Positions 17,819 to 26,742 of a DNA stretch of 64,000 bases are shown piece after piece. Within the stretch, counting starts at the first letter, position 1. Each line of letters opens with the position of its first letter. Both the position numbers and the translations under genes were made by a program. Below the pieces are notes generated by a model that did no database searches, was not told the origin of the DNA, and was given only the letters and a program-made list of their open reading frames with translations. The stretch is from Bacteroidales bacterium (lineage in GTDB: Bacteria > Bacteroidota > Bacteroidia > Bacteroidales > GCA-2748055). The DNA is taken from the NCBI GenBank assembly GCA_020636775.1, contig JACJXF010000005.1:40522-104521 (forward strand), in the 5' to 3' direction.

Positions 17819-20800
17819 TTATTTAGCCTTATTCGGGATTCTGATTCCAATTATAAGAATATCATCAATCTGTTCAATTCCACCTCTCCATTCGTCCATA
17901 TTATTCTCAAGGATAATTTTTTGTTTATCCAGGGGGAGTTGATGGATTATCAATAGCAGGTGTCTGAAACGGCGATATTTGTATTTCTTTCCTTCAGGTC
18001 CTCCAAACTGATCAGCATAGCCATCACTAAACATATAAATCATATCATTGGGTTTCAGAAGGAATTCGTGATTGGTAAAGATTTTATCCTCTATCTCACT
18101 TTCAACATCAGCTCCAACTGAAAACCGATCTCCTTTCAACTCAATCAGATTATTATCCCTGACGATATAAATAGGATTAAAGGCACCAGAGAATTCCAGT
18201 TTTTCCATGGCTTTATCCAGAACGCAAAACGATAAATCCATGCCGTCTTTAATTACGATATCCTCAACATTTCCAAAAATATCCTCAAAATTCCTGTTCA
18301 TGGAATTGAGAATGGCAGCCGGATTATAAAGCTTATCTGTTTTAATTATTTTCCGGAATAATTCCAGGCTTATGATAGACATAAATGCACCCGGAACACC
18401 ATGACCGGTGCAATCGGCAGCAGCTACAAATATCTTGTCACTTTGTTCTGAAATCCAGTAGAAATCACCACTAACGATATCTTTGGGCTTATGGAATATA
18501 AAAGATTCGGGCAAAATACTTTTAAATTGCTTTGGAGTAGTAAGCATAGCCTTTTGGATCCTTTGTGCATAATTAATGCTGTCTTCGATATTTTTATTCC
18601 TAAGACTCAGCATATCCTTCTGACGAGATATTTCCTTAGCTGCAATATCCCTTTCAATCAGAACACGGTTTGATTTTCGTAGTGTCTTGGTCCTGACCTG
18701 AATAAATAAATAAATAAAGAAAACAGCCAGAAAGACATATACATATAGTGCGAATTTGGTTCTCCAAACAGGAGCTATACAAACAATTTTTATACTGGCA
18801 TTTTTTGAACACCATACTTCATCATTATTTGAGCCTCTCACCTTAAATTCATATTCTCCTGGTGATATATTGGAAAAAGTGAGGGAATTCTGCCTGCCGA
18901 TAGGGATCCAAATCTCATTATTTCCTTTTACCTGCAATGAATATTCGAAAGTATTACTTTCCGGGAGCGTAAAGTCAAGAGCTGCAAAATTAACCCTGAA
19001 CGATGTCTTATATTTTACATTAAACACCATATCCTCACCGCCCGAATAATATGTCTTTACCCCATTATCATCAATTATCTGAAAGGAATAAATTACAACA
19101 TCAGGTTTATGGGGATTTAGTGGCAGATTTTCAGGGTAAAATGAATTAAATCCGGAGACACCACCAAAAAACATTTCACCGTCATCTGATCTGTAAGCAA
19201 CTGAATGATTGAATTCGTAGGATTGCAAACCTTCCGTGATATCAAAGTTTTTAAAATCCTTTTTTTCAATGTCAAATTTTGAGAGGCCTTTATTTGTGCT
19301 TATCCACAGACAGTGATTTTCGTCTTCGAGAATAGCGTTTATCAAATCATTCGACAATCCGTCCTTCTCCGCAAATAAGTCAAAGTTATCTTCAGGAGGG
19401 TTAAATTTATTCAGGCCGGATGCAGTTCCTATCCAGAGTGTGTTTTTCGAATCCACAAAAAGGGAATAAATCAGTCTTGAACTCAGGTCTTTCTGCCTGC
19501 CGGTTTCCTCATATCGGTAAAAGAAATCCCTGACCTTATCGTAGCAGTTTAAGCCGTTTTCTGTTCCGATCCAGATTTTGTTATCAGCTCCTTGTAGCAA
19601 AGAATAAACTGTGCCCATTTCAGCTGTGATGTTATTACGGTATATTTTATTATAACTGGTAATTATTTTAAAATTAAACTGCATTCGCAGAACTCCCTTA
19701 TCTGTACCAAACCACATATCCCCGTTATCATCCTCTACCATGCATATTATCCTTCGGTTATTTAAAATATTGGAAGCAATCGACGGGTATTTTTTACTAA
19801 AGGGAATAAATTTACGGGTGGCAGCATCAAAAATATCCAGGCCATTAACGCCTCCAATCCATATGTTTCCGCTATTATCCCTGTAAAGTGTACGAATCAT
19901 ATCGGTACTTATTCGCAGGCCCGGATCCGGACTTAATCTGCTGTATCGAACCACTTTCCCTGTCTTACGGTTCAGCATATTTAAGCCTTTATTCCACACA
20001 CCTACCCAGATAATATCATCTGTTTCCTTGAATAAACAGGATATCATGTCGCCTGAAAGTGCAGGAAAAGACTTATAACTTGAGTTGTACAGGCGGAATT
20101 TAGGTGGCTTTGAATCGATTTTGAATAAGCCCTGCAATCCGGAAAGCCATATTATTCCTGAGTTATCTATAAGCAGTGTGCTGAGTTGATTCAGAGGAAA
20201 TATTGCTTTATTGATATAGAGATCTGAAATACTCTGGAAGCTGTTGTCTCTTTTATCAAATAATATCAGGCCCGTGTTTGAGCCGATCCAGAGAATCCCA
20301 TGGGGATCTTCTATAATTGAATTAATGGATAAATCTTCATCATTTGACTTGTTGGAAATAATAAACCGGCGAAAATTCTTCCTAAGACGATCGAACTTAT
20401 TCAATCCGTCTTGCGTCCCCACCCATAATTCACCATGTTTGTCCTCAAATACTGACAAAACCTCATTGTTCGAAAGGCTTTCTCTGTCATTTGGATCATT
20501 AAAATAGTGAATGAATTTGCCGGTTTCAGGGTCAAAGGAAAACAAGCCATCGTTACTTCCAAACCATAACTGTCCGGATTTATCTTCAATAATAGGACAA
20601 AACTGTGACTGAATGCTGTTATTAAAAGCATTAAAATAATGGCGGAAATGTTGAATACTGTTGTCTTCAATATTAAGGCGATCCAGAAAATGTTCAGTGG
20701 TTATCCAGAGGTTCCCGTTTTTATCGGCATACACTGATAGAATCCGGTTATTACTAAGACTTGCTGAATCGTCGGGATTGCTTAAATACTGGCGAAATTT

Positions 20801-21148
20801 ACCTGTCTGACGATCAAAGAAATTAAGTCCGTAATCTGTCCCAATCCAGAGATTACGATTCTGGTCCTCTGTAATACATCTGATATTGTTCTGTGAAAGG
20901 GATGTTGAATCGTAGGGAATATGCTTGAAAACTTCAAAACCGTAACCATTAAAAAGATTAAGACCATCTTTGGTACCAATCCAAAGGTAACCGTAGGAAT
21001 CTGATAAGCTAATGTTTACACGGGTTTGCGACAATCCGTTTTCGATTGTAAACAATTCCGCCTCAGGGATTTTCAAAAGTTCTGAACTTCCCTGTGAATA
21101 CACCCCAATTGATATTAGCAACAATATGGCAATAGCGGATATCCTCAT
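17819..21148 (-). CDS. Two-component-type beta-propeller sensor fused to a SpoIIE (PP2C) phosphatase
   Basis: A 1109-residue protein. A signal peptide (about 1-18) leads into a large periplasmic sensor of repeated propeller blades (recurring DxxGxLWIGTxxGLNxFD-like units to about residue 690). A Y_Y_Y domain follows (YSLQVKGNNEIWIPIG...YEFKVRGSN), then one transmembrane helix near 795-815 and a coiled coil. The C terminus is a SpoIIE-type serine/threonine phosphatase with metal Asp residues in VSGDFYW, ADCTGHGVPGAFMS, FSDGYADQFGG and QIDDILII. This is the hybrid two-component layout with the kinase replaced by a phosphatase, so the output should be dephosphorylation of an anti-sigma-antagonist-like protein. 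No STAS or anti-sigma partner gene is seen in the window. Confidence 0.93.
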   Translation of the reverse strand: MRISAIAILLLISIGVYSQGSSELLKIPEAELFTIENGLSQTRVNISLSDSYGYLWIGTKDGLNLFNGYGFEVFKHIPYDSTSLSQNNIRCITEDQNRNLWIGTDYGLNFFDRQTGKFRQYLSNPDDSASLSNNRILSVYADKNGNLWITTEHFLDRLNIEDNSIQHFRHYFNAFNNSIQSQFCPIIEDKSGQLWFGSNDGLFSFDPETGKFIHYFNDPNDRESLSNNEVLSVFEDKHGELWVGTQDGLNKFDRLRKNFRRFIISNKSNDEDLSINSIIEDPHGILWIGSNTGLILFDKRDNSFQSISDLYINKAIFPLNQLSTLLIDNSGIIWLSGLQGLFKIDSKPPKFRLYNSSYKSFPALSGDMISCLFKETDDIIWVGVWNKGLNMLNRKTGKVVRYSRLSPDPGLRISTDMIRTLYRDNSGNIWIGGVNGLDIFDAATRKFIPFSKKYPSIASNILNNRRIICMVEDDNGDMWFGTDKGVLRMQFNFKIITSYNKIYRNNITAEMGTVYSLLQGADNKIWIGTENGLNCYDKVRDFFYRYEETGRQKDLSSRLIYSLFVDSKNTLWIGTASGLNKFNPPEDNFDLFAEKDGLSNDLINAILEDENHCLWISTNKGLSKFDIEKKDFKNFDITEGLQSYEFNHSVAYRSDDGEMFFGGVSGFNSFYPENLPLNPHKPDVVIYSFQIIDDNGVKTYYSGGEDMVFNVKYKTSFRVNFAALDFTLPESNTFEYSLQVKGNNEIWIPIGRQNSLTFSNISPGEYEFKVRGSNNDEVWCSKNASIKIVCIAPVWRTKFALYVYVFLAVFFIYLFIQVRTKTLRKSNRVLIERDIAAKEISRQKDMLSLRNKNIEDSINYAQRIQKAMLTTPKQFKSILPESFIFHKPKDIVSGDFYWISEQSDKIFVAAADCTGHGVPGAFMSIISLELFRKIIKTDKLYNPAAILNSMNRNFEDIFGNVEDIVIKDGMDLSFCVLDKAMEKLEFSGAFNPIYIVRDNNLIELKGDRFSVGADVESEIEDKIFTNHEFLLKPNDMIYMFSDGYADQFGGPEGKKYKYRRFRHLLLIIHQLPLDKQKIILENNMDEWRGGIEQIDDILIIGIRIPNKAK

Positions 21149-21195
21149 ATCGTGCTAATTTAGTATAAAGTCCCGATCTTATCAAGGGAAGAGGT

Positions 21196-23112
21196 TTATT
21201 GCGTATTAAAAGAATCAGGGTTTACCTCAGCTCCTGAATTTTTAATTAAAGCTTTGAATTTTCGTGAAGGAGACTCAATAAAATCAACTTTCAGGGATTG
21301 CTTCCAGAATTTGTCGACCCGGTCAATGGTTGTATCATCCATTACGATAACATTTGGCCAGGGGCGTGTAAACCGGTCTTTGGAAAATCCTTTGGATGTA
21401 GCATCAACTATCATAACAGAATCATCAAAAAACCTGGCTATGGTAATATCTCTGATGGGATCAATATTATTCAGTGCAACCCAGCAAGTATGATATGGAT
21501 CCCTCGAATCCACATTTTTATCCAGAAAAAGGATAATTCTAGGGTATGTACCACTCTCCCTTATTGTCAGATTTGAAATTTCTTCGATTAGCTCCTCTCT
21601 GGTTTCCTTATCGACATTTACTATCAGAATTCTGCTTCCAGGCAAAATTTCTTCGGTATAAAAACTGTCTGAGTTTATCTTTTTCCTACTTTTTTTTGGA
21701 GTGATTGAGGTAGGTTCGGATATCTTTTTATTTGGATACGAGAAATCCTCCTCTTCCAAAGGGATTGTAAGATCAATTCCGAGTTTACTGCCAAAACCCA
21801 TCCTTTGTGCAGAGTGGTCAAGCACATCCAGGGGACCCCTGCTGAATACCAGACGTTTTTCAAAATCAAGAACAGAAATTCTTCTGATAATTTCAGGGTA
21901 ATCTGAAATAATATCCTTATTGTCGGTAATTACCATGAATTTATTGAACATCATCTGGCCGGCACCCCAAAGAGCGTTCATGACCTTTTCAGCCTGGCCC
22001 GGGAAGGATTTCGAGATGGAGGCAATCGTTAAATTATGAGCAACTCCAAACTCAGGAATATTCATTTCGGTGAGTTCAGGAACAACGGTCTTTTTGATGG
22101 GCCACAGGAAAATTCGCTCGGTGGCTTTCGCTATCCATGCATCTTCCATGGGCGGAATACCTACCACTGTTGCCGGGTAGATCGCCTCTTTTCTCCTGGT
22201 AATACAGGTAATATGGAATACGGGGTAATTATCAGCCAGAGAATAAAATCCTGTATGATCCCCAAAAGGGCCTTCCACCCGAAAATCTTCTTCCGGATCA
22301 ACATACCCTTCTATAATAAAATCAGCATCTGCAGGTACATCAATATCCTGGGTTATTGCCTTGCAAAGTCTGACTGCAGTTTTTCTTAGGAATCCGGCAA
22401 AAATATATTCATCAAGCTGATCCGGTAAGGGAGCGGTGGCAGAATAAGTCAGAGCAGGGTCACCTCCCAGTGCAACAGCCACAGGCATTCTTTTTCCTGC
22501 TTTTTTGTATTTTAAAAAGTGTGAGGCTCCCGTTTTATGTCTGTGCCAGTGCATACCAGTTGTTTGTCTGTCAAAAACCTGCATACGATACATTCCAACG
22601 TTTCTGACACCTGTTTCCGGATCGATTGTATGAACCAGAGGAAAGGTGATAAACCTGCCTCCATCGAAGGGCCATGTTTTTAAAACGGGAAGTGTGTTCA
22701 GGTCAGGAGAGTAATCAATAATTTCCTGGCAAGGAATGTTCCGGCTGACTTTTACAGGCATATACCCTGCATACTTTGACAGTGAGGGTAAGATGCTCAT
22801 TTTCTTTAAAAATGATTGCCTGGGCTCTGAAAGTAAGTCAAGGATGGAGGCGATTTCTGACGAAATCTCATCAAGCTGAGAGATTCCGAGGGCAAGACAC
22901 ATTCTTTTCTCCGAGCCCATTGAATTTATTAATACCGGGAATTCTGTTCCGGTATTTTCAAAAAGCAAGGCTTTTCCACCGCCTGGAAATTTGGAAAACC
23001 TGTCGGCAATCTCTGAAATCTCAAGATCCGGATTTACAAATTCCTTAATTCGAATAAGTTCCCCGTTTCTTTCAAGGACATTTATGAAATCTGAAAGAGA
23101 GGAATAAGCCAT
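21196..23112 (-). CDS. UbiD family prenylated-FMN decarboxylase
   Basis: A 638-residue UbiD-fold protein, longer than E. coli UbiD (about 490) but usual for Bacteroidota members. The central prFMN/metal region is recognisable: YRMQVFDRQTTGMHWHRHK, then VEGPFGDHTGFYSLADNYP with the catalytic-type Glu and Asp. The extra C-terminal 120 residues include FLDKNVDSRDPYHTCWVALNNIDP. Family members decarboxylate aromatic or unsaturated acids, including menaquinone intermediates. A quinone role is likely for this phylum but is inferred. It starts 5 nt after citrate synthase on the same strand. No ubiX-like prenyltransferase gene is present nearby, so prFMN must come from elsewhere. Confidence 0.9.
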   Translation of the reverse strand: MAYSSLSDFINVLERNGELIRIKEFVNPDLEISEIADRFSKFPGGGKALLFENTGTEFPVLINSMGSEKRMCLALGISQLDEISSEIASILDLLSEPRQSFLKKMSILPSLSKYAGYMPVKVSRNIPCQEIIDYSPDLNTLPVLKTWPFDGGRFITFPLVHTIDPETGVRNVGMYRMQVFDRQTTGMHWHRHKTGASHFLKYKKAGKRMPVAVALGGDPALTYSATAPLPDQLDEYIFAGFLRKTAVRLCKAITQDIDVPADADFIIEGYVDPEEDFRVEGPFGDHTGFYSLADNYPVFHITCITRRKEAIYPATVVGIPPMEDAWIAKATERIFLWPIKKTVVPELTEMNIPEFGVAHNLTIASISKSFPGQAEKVMNALWGAGQMMFNKFMVITDNKDIISDYPEIIRRISVLDFEKRLVFSRGPLDVLDHSAQRMGFGSKLGIDLTIPLEEEDFSYPNKKISEPTSITPKKSRKKINSDSFYTEEILPGSRILIVNVDKETREELIEEISNLTIRESGTYPRIILFLDKNVDSRDPYHTCWVALNNIDPIRDITIARFFDDSVMIVDATSKGFSKDRFTRPWPNVIVMDDTTIDRVDKFWKQSLKVDFIESPSRKFKALIKNSGAEVNPDSFNTQ

Positions 23113-23117
23113 ACGGA

Positions 23118-24434
23118 TCAGGCCTTGGATTTGGGATCCTGTGCCATTTTTTCAAGCATTTCGGTAGTCACTGATTTTGGGCGTTCCAGTGGATACCCCA
23201 AAGCTCTGTCCCATACAATGTTTGCACATACTCCAATGGCTCTGCCGATTCCAAAGAGTACAGTATAAAAATCGTACTCTTCAATTCCGTAATGCCAATG
23301 AATGATACCTGACTGAGCGTCAACATTGGGCCATGGGTTTTTGGCCTTTCCCTGTTCCCTTAAAATATCAGGAACAACTTTATACAGGAGGTCGGTATAT
23401 TTGAAAAGAATATCATCTTTCATATTCTTCAGGCAGAACTCTCTCTGAAGGGTATATCTGGGATCGGTCTTTCTTAAAACAGCATGACCATAGCCGGGAA
23501 TAACATAACCATCATTAAGGGTATCCCAGACATACTTTTTCATTTCATCTTCAGTAGGAATTTTACCAGCCATTTGCTTGCTAAGTTCCTGCAACCACTT
23601 CAGTACTTCCTGGTTTGCAAGTCCATGTAGAGGACCGGCAAGGCCATTAATCATAGATGAAATCGAAAGGTATATATCTGAAAGACTGCTGGATACCAGG
23701 TGACCAGCATGAGCACTGACGTTACCGCTTTCATGGTCGGCGTGAATAATAAAATTCATACGGCTAACCTCATCATAGGGCTTAGGGATACCCATCATGT
23801 GAGCAAAATTGGCAGCCATATCAAGATTTGGATTTGACTGTATCCGTTTTCCCTCACGATATAATTTACGATATATATACGCACCGATTTCCGGTAATTT
23901 GGCAAGTAAATTCAGGGCATCCTCATAGGTATAATCCCAATAATCCAGTTTACTGGCACCTGCATGGTACTTCCTAAAGAAAAAGGATTCTCTTGACAAG
24001 CTGAGAATAGCAGCTGAAAAAATCGTCATTGGATGACTGAAACTGGGAAATGAATCAATAACGTCGTAAACATAGCGGGGAAGAATTCTTCTTTTACTGA
24101 ATTCATCCACCATTTCTTCGAGTTGTTTTGCGTTGGGCACTTCCCCTGTCAGCAGCAGATAATACAAACCTTCAACAAAGGGCATTTCAGCTCCTTTTGG
24201 TTTAGGAAGCATTTCAAATACTTCATGAAGAGTGTAACCACGATAACGGATACCTTCTTCAGGATCCAGATATGAGATATCGGTAACGAGGCTCTTGATT
24301 CCCCTCATTCCACCTACAACCTGTGAAATTGTGACCTTATCAATTACTACTTCGCCATAATCTTTTAGTAATTTTTCAGTTCTTGGTCTCCATGCCAAGA
24401 TTTTTTCGTGGAGCTGTTGTTTTACATGTGTCAT
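23118..24434 (-). CDS. gltA: Citrate (Si)-synthase, eukaryotic/mitochondrial-like type
   Basis: A 438-residue citrate synthase. It condenses oxaloacetate and acetyl-CoA at the start of the TCA cycle. Active-site segments are complete: HADHESGNVSAH, GLAGPLHGLANQEVLKW with the key His, GYGHAVLRKTDPRYTLQREF with the oxaloacetate His, and VLFGIGRAIG before LGYPLERPKS. The wording of the C-terminal half closely follows mitochondrial citrate synthase rather than the hexameric E. coli type, which suggests a dimer without NADH control. The ubiD gene follows 5 nt downstream, so the two are co-transcribed. A palindrome lies about 100 nt upstream of the ATG. Confidence 0.95.
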   Translation of the reverse strand: MTHVKQQLHEKILAWRPRTEKLLKDYGEVVIDKVTISQVVGGMRGIKSLVTDISYLDPEEGIRYRGYTLHEVFEMLPKPKGAEMPFVEGLYYLLLTGEVPNAKQLEEMVDEFSKRRILPRYVYDVIDSFPSFSHPMTIFSAAILSLSRESFFFRKYHAGASKLDYWDYTYEDALNLLAKLPEIGAYIYRKLYREGKRIQSNPNLDMAANFAHMMGIPKPYDEVSRMNFIIHADHESGNVSAHAGHLVSSSLSDIYLSISSMINGLAGPLHGLANQEVLKWLQELSKQMAGKIPTEDEMKKYVWDTLNDGYVIPGYGHAVLRKTDPRYTLQREFCLKNMKDDILFKYTDLLYKVVPDILREQGKAKNPWPNVDAQSGIIHWHYGIEEYDFYTVLFGIGRAIGVCANIVWDRALGYPLERPKSVTTEMLEKMAQDPKSKA

Positions 24435-24533
24435 ATAACGAGGAATTGAAAAGGTTTACACTGAAATTTGCCCTGATGATGTAAAAATAGTAATTTTTTT
24501 ATATCGTCATTGTTTCGTTTAGCATAAGCTTAC

Positions 24534-24549
24534 TGTTAGTTGACTAACA
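24534..24549. promoter_or_regulatory. Palindrome TGTTAGT-TG-ACTAACA upstream of citrate synthase
   Basis: Perfect 7-bp arms with a 2-bp spacer, lying 100 nt before the gltA ATG and 95 nt past the enolase terminator. The spacing fits a dimeric repressor or activator site. No known operator consensus is matched. Confidence 0.35.
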
Positions 24550-24644
24550 ATCACATACTTAGCTTGTAACGCCCTTTCTCATTGAGTTTTTTATATTTGA
24601 CCAAAAATATTTTTCTATTATTTAAATTGATTCTTAGTAAGAAT

Positions 24645-24674
24645 AAAAAAAGCTGATTCCTGAGGGAACCAGCT
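24645..24674 (-). terminator. Rho-independent terminator of enolase
   Basis: Read on the minus strand, AGCTGGTTCC...GGAATCAGCT forms a 10-bp stem with one mismatch and a 4-nt loop, followed by a run of T (24650-24645 and beyond). It lies 24 nt after the enolase stop codon and separates it from gltA. Confidence 0.8.
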
Positions 24675-24697
24675 TTTCAGATTACATTTTTGAATTT

Positions 24698-25990
24698 CTA
24701 TTTTTCATAGCCATACACTGCAGTATTACCCAGTTCTTCTTCAATTCTAAGAAGCTGGTTATACTTGGCAATCCGGTCTGTACGACTTAAGGACCCAGTT
24801 TTTATCTGTCCGGAATTGGTTGCAACTGCAATATCAGCAATAGTTGCATCCTCAGTTTCACCTGAACGGTGTGAAGTTACAGTTGTATATCCGGCTCTGT
24901 GAGCCATTTCAATAGCATCCAGTGTCTCTGTCAGGGTTCCTATCTGGTTTACCTTAATAAGTATTGAGTTAGCGCTTCCCAGCTTGATACCTTTTCTCAG
25001 ATATTCAACATTGGTTACAAACAGGTCATCTCCAACAATCTGGCATTTACTTCCAATTTTGTCAGTCATTATTTTCCAGCCATCCCAGTCATTTTGATCC
25101 ATACCGTCTTCAATGGAATCAATAGGGAATTTGGAAATCAGTTCTGCAAGATAATCGGCCTGTTGAGCTGAGTTTCTTTTAGCACCATTTGGGCCTTCAA
25201 ATTTAGAATAGTCGTAGACTCCATCTTTATAAAATTCAGAGGATGCGCAATCCAGAGCAATAGAAACCTGACCTCCTTCTGATTTTCTGCCAGGCTTATA
25301 ACCGGCATTCTTAATAGCGGTAAGGATGCTTTCCAATGCATCTTCAGTTCCCTTAAGTGCAGGTGCAAATCCGCCTTCATCTCCAACTGCGGTGCTCAGT
25401 CCGCGATCATGAAGAACTTTTTTCAGGGAGTGGAATACTTCAGCGCCCATTCTAAGACCTTCGTGGAATGAGGTTGCACCCACAGGCCGGATCATAAATT
25501 CCTGGAATGCAATAGGGGCATCGGAATGAGATCCGCCATTAATAATATTCATCATTGGCACGGGTAATACATGAGCATTGGCCCCTCCAATATAGCGGTA
25601 TAATGGAAGATCGTGGTATTGAGCCGCTGCTTTTGCAACTGCAAGAGATACTCCAAGCATAGCATTTGCACCCAGTTTTGATTTGTTTTTTGTACCGTCA
25701 AGTGCAATCATTTTATGGTCGATGGCTACCTGGTCGAAAGCATCCATTCCAATAATTTCCTTGGCAATAACATTATTAACATTATCCACGGCTTTAAGCA
25801 CTCCTTTTCCAAGGTAGCGTTTCTTATCGCCGTCTCTTAATTCGATCGCTTCGTTATCGCCTGTTGAGGCTCCGGAGGGTATGGCAGCACGGCCCATAAA
25901 GCCGCTGGCAAGTAATACTTCTACCTCGATTGTGGGGTTTCCACGGGAATCGAGAATTTCACGAGCATGTACATTAACAATTTGTCCCAT
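24698..25990 (-). CDS. eno: Enolase
   Basis: A 430-residue enolase. It interconverts 2-phosphoglycerate and phosphoenolpyruvate in glycolysis and gluconeogenesis. The N-terminal ILDSRGNPTIEVEV and the loop SGASTG are present. Metal ligands lie in ALDCASSEFY, SIEDGMDQNDW and VGDDLFVTN. The catalytic Lys is in NSILIKVNQIGT, and SHRSGETED closes the site. The start MGQIVNVHARE is the usual one. A terminator follows immediately; the terminator of the ribosomal superoperon lies upstream, so eno appears to be its own unit, although I could not see a clear TAnnTTTG box in the 110-nt gap. Confidence 0.98.
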   Translation of the reverse strand: MGQIVNVHAREILDSRGNPTIEVEVLLASGFMGRAAIPSGASTGDNEAIELRDGDKKRYLGKGVLKAVDNVNNVIAKEIIGMDAFDQVAIDHKMIALDGTKNKSKLGANAMLGVSLAVAKAAAQYHDLPLYRYIGGANAHVLPVPMMNIINGGSHSDAPIAFQEFMIRPVGATSFHEGLRMGAEVFHSLKKVLHDRGLSTAVGDEGGFAPALKGTEDALESILTAIKNAGYKPGRKSEGGQVSIALDCASSEFYKDGVYDYSKFEGPNGAKRNSAQQADYLAELISKFPIDSIEDGMDQNDWDGWKIMTDKIGSKCQIVGDDLFVTNVEYLRKGIKLGSANSILIKVNQIGTLTETLDAIEMAHRAGYTTVTSHRSGETEDATIADIAVATNSGQIKTGSLSRTDRIAKYNQLLRIEEELGNTAVYGYEK

Positions 25991-26029
25991 AATAATTTTA
26001 TTTTAAATGATTGATTTGATCCGGTTTTC

Positions 26030-26066
26030 AAAAAAAAAGGGATAAAGTATAAAATTACCCTATCCC
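26030..26066 (-). terminator. Rho-independent terminator of the ribosomal superoperon
   Basis: On the minus strand GGGATAGGGTA pairs with TACTTTATCCC (11 bp with two G-U pairs) around a 6-nt loop, followed by nine T residues (26038-26030). It lies 34 nt after the rplQ stop codon and marks the end of the rpsL-to-rplQ transcript before eno. Confidence 0.85.
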
Positions 26067-26100
26067 CTGTTAATATAAAAACCTGATTGGTATTATTTTA

Positions 26101-26736
26101 CTATACTTCTTTATTCTCTTCGTTTTCAGGCTTGTTTTCCTCTGAGGTTTCAGATTCTGCTTCGGGAGCTTCCATTTCGGGTGCTTCAGCAACAGGTGCT
26201 TCAGCAACAGGGCTTTCTTCTACAACTGTAGCATCTTCAATGGCCGGAGCTTCGGCAACTGCAGTATCTTCAATCTTTTCCTCCACTGTTCCGCCTGCAA
26301 CGGCTTCAACTTTCTTCTTGCTGCCTCTGCGGCTTCTGGCTTTGGTCTTGGATGCACCAGATGTTTTAAGCATGTTTTCGTTGAAATCAACTAATTCCAT
26401 GATACACATGTCGGCATTATCCCCGAGACGGTTTCCCAGTTTAAGAATTCTTGTATATCCGCCTGGTCTTTCAGCAACTTTAACGGCAACTTCGCGGAAC
26501 AATTCGTTAACAGCATCTTTGTCCTGAAGGTAACCAAAAACTACCCTGCGCGAGTTAGTAGAATCCTCTTTCGATTTAGTGATAAGAGGTTCAACGTAAG
26601 TACGCAATTCCTTAGCCTTAGCGGTTGTGGTTTTAATCCTCTTGTGCAATATCAGCGATGAAGCCATATTGGCCAGCATGGCTTTACGATGTGCACTTTT
26701 TCTGCCTAAATGGTTAAAACTTTTCCTATGTCTCAT
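26101..26736 (-). CDS. rplQ: 50S ribosomal protein L17 with long acidic Ala/Glu tail
   Basis: The first 124 residues are a normal L17 (MRHRKSFNHLGRK at the start, ERPGGYTRILKLGNRLGD and MCIMELVDFN further on), which sits near the peptide exit tunnel. The remaining 87 residues are an extension: a basic patch (KTKARSRRGSKKK), then a low-complexity acidic tail built from VAEAP/MEAPEAE-like units. E. coli L17 is 127 residues. The last gene of the superoperon, 6 nt after rpoA and followed by a strong terminator. The tail is probably disordered; a role in tethering is speculation. Confidence 0.95.
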   Translation of the reverse strand: MRHRKSFNHLGRKSAHRKAMLANMASSLILHKRIKTTTAKAKELRTYVEPLITKSKEDSTNSRRVVFGYLQDKDAVNELFREVAVKVAERPGGYTRILKLGNRLGDNADMCIMELVDFNENMLKTSGASKTKARSRRGSKKKVEAVAGGTVEEKIEDTAVAEAPAIEDATVVEESPVAEAPVAEAPEMEAPEAESETSEENKPENEENKEV

Positions 26737-26742
26737 TTTCTG

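Noticed and set aside
26087..26527. Plus-strand 146-residue Ser/Ala-rich open frame opposite rplQ
   Set aside because: It is the mirror of the repetitive L17 tail; low complexity explains the lack of stops.
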